A DNA stretch of 64,000 nucleotides, taken from positions 1-64,000 of the forward strand of contig NZ_JAKKIE010000001.1 in NCBI RefSeq assembly GCF_021742065.1. The letters run 5' to 3'. Shown piece by piece: positions 60,199 to 64,000 of this stretch. The position numbers and the translations under genes are program-made. The first letter of the stretch is position 1. The number at the start of each line of letters is the position of its first letter. Under the pieces are notes generated by a model. That model did not search any database. It was given only the letters and a program-made list of their open reading frames with translations, and was not told where the DNA came from. Source of the DNA: Rhizorhapis sp. SPR117 (GTDB lineage: Bacteria > Pseudomonadota > Alphaproteobacteria > Sphingomonadales > Sphingomonadaceae).

Positions 60199-62825
60199 GC
60201 CTGCAACTCCGGCGGATCAGCCTCAACAATTTCCGCAAGTTCCGCGAGCCCCTGACGATCGAAGGGCTGGGCGAGGGGCTCAACATCATCATCGAGCCCA
60301 ACGAGAGTGGAAAATCCACGATCCTTGAGGCCCTGCGTGCGGCTTTCTTCGTCCGCCATGCCACGAAGAATCAGCTCGCCCAAAGTTTTGCGCCTTATGG
60401 CGAGGCGGTCGCGCCAGAGATCGAAGTCAGTTTCGATATTGGCATCGAAAGCTGGAAAATCGCAAAGCGCTTTCTCAAAGGCCCCCAAGTCGAAGTCACG
60501 GGACCGCAGGGTCGGGCGCAGGGCGAGGAGGCCGAAAATCGCCTGCAGACGCTTCTAGGGTTCGTCAAGGATAGCAGTCAGCGCGGTGACCCGGCCACCT
60601 ATGGCGCGCTCGGTCTGCTATGGGTTCCGCAGGCGCAGGCGCTCGAAGTGACGGCACCCGGCAGCATCGTGCGCAGCAGCATCCAGGCGACGCTGGAGGC
60701 GGAGGTTGGGACGATCGTCGGCGGGGCTGCCTATGAGCGCGTCCGAAAGCGGATCGATGAGCAGTATGACATTTACTGGACGCCGACTGGAAAGGCGCAG
60801 TCGAAGGGACGCTGGCAAGCGGCGCGGGATCGCGACCAGCAGGCGCGGCAAGTCGCTACGGACGCGACCACGCGGCTCGATGCGCTCGAAAAGAGCTTCA
60901 GCGATCTGGAAACAGCGCGCGGCCGACTCAAGGTTATCGAGCGGGAGCTGACGGACGAGACCGAGCAAGAACAACGCGCCAATCTCGTTCAGTCTCTGGA
61001 GATCGCCAGGGCTGCCGCGCAGATCCTGGAGACGCGCAAAGCTGAACATGAAAATCTCTCTACCAACCTCGATCGTCTCGAGGATCTGCAGGCTCAGCAC
61101 GAGGCGGCGAGGGAAGCGCTGACGGCCGCTGGTGAATCTTTGGCCGCAATCACCGCCGATCGCGATCAGCTTGCAGGTCAGCTGGACGCGGGACGCACGA
61201 AAGTCGCTGACGCAAAGGCAGCGCTCGACAAGGCGCGTAATGAGCGCGCCACAGCCCGCCAGGCGCTTGTCGAGGGGGAGGGACGTCTCGCTGGGCGTCA
61301 GCGCCGCGCGGCGATCGCCGATGCGCGCCAGCGGTGCACCGATCTGCTCGACCTTGAAAGGCAGCTGGTCGATGCTCGCCATCAGGCCGCACGTGTCATT
61401 CCGGTTGAGGCGCTCGCTCGCTTGGAAGCCAATGACCGCGCTGTCGCGGAGGCGCGGGCAGCCGTCAATGCTGGCGCTACCACAATCGAGCTTACGGGCG
61501 ACGCTACGGGCATCACCATGGACGGCGAGCCCCTGACACCAAATAGCCCGCGCACCTTGACCGGTGAGACGCAGATTGCCCTGGGCGGGGGCATCCTCGT
61601 CATCCGTCCGCCGGCAACGGCAGCCAGTGCGGAAGCCCGTCTCGCCGAATTGCTCGAGCGACAGGAACTGGAACTAGCCGAATGGGATGTGGCCGACCTC
61701 ATTGCGGCCCGGACGCGAAACGATACTGCGCGCGACGCGCAGGGGACTGTCCAACTGCTCGAAACCAAAATTACCGGCCTCACGCCGGCGCAGCCGCTGT
61801 TGGATCTCGCGGCAGGCCCGGATGCGCTCAAGCTGTTCGTGGCCGGTGCCCCAGCGGAATCGCCGGCGTCTGATGAAGACGAGATCTCGACCGATCAGCT
61901 CACCCGACGCCTGGAAGAGGCGGAAACGGCTGCGGTGCGCGCTGAAACCCTGCACGACCAAGCCGTTCAGGACTTGCGAGAAATAGAGGATAGGGACCGC
62001 CCGCTTGCCGCCAAGCAGGCGGGCGCGGAGCGCGACCAGACCCATGCATCGGATCGCATCGCTCAGCTCGAAGGGAAGCCCGATTTTCCCGGGCTTGCCG
62101 ACGTCATCGCCAAAGCCCGGGAGGATGTTGCCCAGGCCGCTGTCAAGCTGGCCGAAGCGAAGCGCGACGCCACCGCACATGATGTGCAGGCGATCAACCG
62201 CAAGATCGAAACGATCGATGGCCGGGCAAGGGCTGGTCAAACCCGGCGGAGCGACCTCGAAAAGGATATCGCCCGCCTTGAGGCGATCATTGAGAGCGAG
62301 GGTGGCAAAGGTCTGGCGAGCCTGGCCGCAGCTGCAGCCGAAGAAGCCGATGCCGCAACGCAAGCGCTGGCTCGGCTCGACGAAGAGGCGGCCACGGTCA
62401 AAATGCTCAAGGATGTGCTGGACGAGGCGCGCGCAGAGGCATCTCGAACCTTCGTTGGCCCAGTGGCCCAGCGCGCTCGCGTTCATGTCGAGCGCCTTTT
62501 CCCCGGCGCCGACCTCAGCTTCGATGAAGAACTCGGTCTGGCCTCGGTCACGCGATCCGGCCTGAGCGAAGCCTGCGGAACGCTCTCAAAGGGGACGCAG
62601 GAGCAGCTGGCGGTCCTCACCCGCCTCGCCTTTGCCGACATGCTGCTGGAGCAGGGCATGCCGGTTTCGCTGATCCTCGACGACCCACTGGTCTATTCCG
62701 ATGACGGCCGGCTCGATCTGATGACGGAAATCCTGGAGGAAGCCTCTCAGCGAATGCAGGTGATCCTGCTAACCTGCCGCGATCGGGCATTCCGGCATTT
62801 GACTGCAACGCGGGTGCAGCTTTGA
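60195..62825 (+). CDS. SbcC/Rad50-like coiled-coil ATPase without zinc hook
   Basis: An 876-residue SMC-like ATPase. Walker A EPNESGKSTILEALRAAFF near residue 36; signature TLSKGTQEQLAVLTRLA and Walker B VSLILDDPLVYSD near 795-835. Between are long charged coiled coils. No CXXC zinc hook is present (only three cysteines in the whole protein); instead a beta-strand-rich stretch (TIELTGDATGITMDGEPL ... LTGETQIALGGGILVI) near 430-475 sits in the coil, as in YhaN-like proteins. It should pair with the SbcD-like product (4-base overlap) to process DNA ends. Function in defence is inference. Confidence 0.88.
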   Translation: MSLQLRRISLNNFRKFREPLTIEGLGEGLNIIIEPNESGKSTILEALRAAFFVRHATKNQLAQSFAPYGEAVAPEIEVSFDIGIESWKIAKRFLKGPQVEVTGPQGRAQGEEAENRLQTLLGFVKDSSQRGDPATYGALGLLWVPQAQALEVTAPGSIVRSSIQATLEAEVGTIVGGAAYERVRKRIDEQYDIYWTPTGKAQSKGRWQAARDRDQQARQVATDATTRLDALEKSFSDLETARGRLKVIERELTDETEQEQRANLVQSLEIARAAAQILETRKAEHENLSTNLDRLEDLQAQHEAAREALTAAGESLAAITADRDQLAGQLDAGRTKVADAKAALDKARNERATARQALVEGEGRLAGRQRRAAIADARQRCTDLLDLERQLVDARHQAARVIPVEALARLEANDRAVAEARAAVNAGATTIELTGDATGITMDGEPLTPNSPRTLTGETQIALGGGILVIRPPATAASAEARLAELLERQELELAEWDVADLIAARTRNDTARDAQGTVQLLETKITGLTPAQPLLDLAAGPDALKLFVAGAPAESPASDEDEISTDQLTRRLEEAETAAVRAETLHDQAVQDLREIEDRDRPLAAKQAGAERDQTHASDRIAQLEGKPDFPGLADVIAKAREDVAQAAVKLAEAKRDATAHDVQAINRKIETIDGRARAGQTRRSDLEKDIARLEAIIESEGGKGLASLAAAAAEEADAATQALARLDEEAATVKMLKDVLDEARAEASRTFVGPVAQRARVHVERLFPGADLSFDEELGLASVTRSGLSEACGTLSKGTQEQLAVLTRLAFADMLLEQGMPVSLILDDPLVYSDDGRLDLMTEILEEASQRMQVILLTCRDRAFRHLTATRVQL

Positions 62826-62990
62826 GCCTGCTGCCTGGCGCTCGCATTGAACGATTTAGGAGTTACGCAGGATTTGGTTCACGAGTACGGGCATGCGAGA
62901 ATGACAAAGGCGATGATAATTTAAGTATCGAAAAATACAGGAAAGTGCTGTTTTGGCTGAAACTTGATTGCCATGTCGCGAGGGGGACGC
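62826..62990. other. AT-richer spacer before the last helicase gene
   Basis: 165 bases, lower in GC than all flanking genes, with no frame of note. It probably holds a separate promoter or a join between modules. AGGGGG at 62981 is the ribosome site for the GTG at 62991. Confidence 0.45.
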
Positions 62991-64000
62991 GTGAACGTTT
63001 TTGATCTCGATACTGACCTAATAAAGCGTTATGAAAATTTCGCGCGTTCGTTCACTTCGATCCGCGCAGACGACATTAGCGAACAGGTCAACGCGATTTA
63101 CGCCGGGCAGAAATTCTGGCCCGAACCCCTGATCGGTCTGAACCCCCATTTCCTCGAAGGCCGCGATCTCGTCGATCTTGCCAAGGACGGCGTGGTTGAT
63201 CCAGATTTACCCAAGGTGTTCGCCGTGGGAGCCGGGCGCAGCCCGATCAACCTGCATCGCCATCAGGACGAAGCGCTCATGAAAGCGCTCCAAGCCAAAA
63301 ATTATATCGTCACCACCGGCACCGGCTCGGGCAAGTCGCTATGCTTTTTCGTGCCGATCATTGACCGCATCCTGAAGGCGCGCCGCGCCGGCGAGGCCCA
63401 GCGCACGCGGGCGATCGTCATCTACCCGATGAACGCGCTCGCCAATTCGCAGCAGGAGGAGCTGGAGAAGTTCATCGGGGAGTGCGGCCTTTCCGATGGG
63501 ATGAAGCCAACGTTCGCCCGCTACACCGGCCAGGAGAAAGAAGCCGAGCGCAAGCGCGTGGCTGAGGAAAAGCCGGACATCATTCTCACCAACTTCATGA
63601 TGCTCGAACTGCTGATGACCCGGCAGGACGAACTCGACCAGAAGGTTATCGCCAATATGGCGGGCCTGGAGTTTCTGGTTCTCGACGAACTCCATACCTA
63701 TCGCGGCCGACAGGGGGCGGATGTTGCGCTGCTGGTGCGACGAGTGCGCGAACGCATGGGAGCGAAGAAAATGCTCTGCGTCGGCACCTCGGCGACCATG
63801 GCGTCCGGGGATGAGGATGCGGGCCGCAAGGCGGTGGCGTCTGTCGGCACAACACTTTTCGGCAGCCCCGTGCATCCGGATGATGTCATCACCGAAAGCC
63901 TGAGGCGCTGCACCGAAGGCATCGCCAACGAGGCGACCCTGAAATCTGCGATCGTCAACTCCGCTGACGCTCCATCCACGGCAGAGGCGTTCAAGGTCGA
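62991..64000 (+). CDS. Large DEAD/DEAH helicase, MrfA/DrmA/DruE-like (partial)
   Basis: The first 336 residues of a superfamily-2 helicase cut by the window edge. It starts at GTG 62991 after AGGGGG. Walker A is TTGTGSGKSLCFFVP near residue 107, then VIYPMNALANSQQEEL, ILTNFMMLELLMTR, DEAH-type LDELHTYRGRQGADVALLVRR near 231, and GTSATM near 265. The LHTYRG-x-G sequence and long linker are typical of YprA/MrfA and of helicases with a DUF1998 domain in DISARM, Druantia and related systems; the DUF1998 part would lie beyond 64000. Part of the operon-sized defence-like cluster. Confidence 0.8.
   Translation, partial: MNVFDLDTDLIKRYENFARSFTSIRADDISEQVNAIYAGQKFWPEPLIGLNPHFLEGRDLVDLAKDGVVDPDLPKVFAVGAGRSPINLHRHQDEALMKALQAKNYIVTTGTGSGKSLCFFVPIIDRILKARRAGEAQRTRAIVIYPMNALANSQQEELEKFIGECGLSDGMKPTFARYTGQEKEAERKRVAEEKPDIILTNFMMLELLMTRQDELDQKVIANMAGLEFLVLDELHTYRGRQGADVALLVRRVRERMGAKKMLCVGTSATMASGDEDAGRKAVASVGTTLFGSPVHPDDVITESLRRCTEGIANEATLKSAIVNSADAPSTAEAFKV

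Noticed and set aside
1..64000. CRISPR arrays, rRNA, tRNA, intact insertion sequences, prophage genes
   Set aside because: No direct-repeat array, structural RNA, transposase or phage structural gene was seen on reading both strands.

Overview
The window is GC-rich DNA whose genes match alphaproteobacterial, most likely sphingomonad, families. A relaxase/coupling-protein pair, a predicted transfer origin, single-strand-binding protein and many small accessory proteins point to a conjugative plasmid or integrated conjugative element. No rRNA, tRNA, CRISPR array or intact insertion sequence was found.

Bases 1-8300 look like a plasmid leading region: ssb, a DUF2493 (SLOG-type) protein and several short unknown genes, nearly all on the + strand and pointing at the predicted origin. 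Four related hairpin elements (ATTTT ... AAAATCG plus a C-run) precede these genes, and two terminators are each followed by a hairpin with loop CATCGAA. A TrwC/TraI-type nic-like site lies near 8290 on the - strand. It is followed by a ribbon-helix-helix-like protein, a TraD/TrwB coupling protein and a 1010-residue MobF relaxase-helicase (8540-14162), the R388 oriT-trwA-trwB-trwC order. In this model the - strand enters the recipient first and is the template for the leading genes.

Bases 14390-52740 are an accessory block for low-oxygen, carbon-excess and stress conditions. It holds D-lactate dehydrogenase, Hsp20, a heme-PAS FixL with FixJ and two further receiver proteins, truncated haemoglobin, two cytochromes c, a PHA synthase - phosphotransacylase - acetate kinase operon with a divergent phasin-like gene, CBS and GNAT proteins, two zinc alcohol dehydrogenases, an AMP-phosphorylase-like enzyme coupled to a PRPP synthetase, four universal stress proteins, a P-type ATPase, a Ca/Na antiporter, a beta-CASP nuclease, PfkB and a SulP transporter. 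A recurrent TACGTA-N5-CCCAA site precedes several of these genes and may be the FixJ operator.

Bases 53136-64000 look like a defence island: an Xre/RES toxin-antitoxin pair, a degenerate stretch, then a WYL-domain regulator divergent from a tight operon. That operon encodes a Cas4-like/DEDD/UPF1-like nuclease-helicase, an SbcD-like phosphoesterase, an SbcC-like ATPase without a zinc hook, and a large DEAD/DEAH helicase of the MrfA/DrmA/DruE type cut by the window edge. This gene set is the best candidate for an undescribed system.
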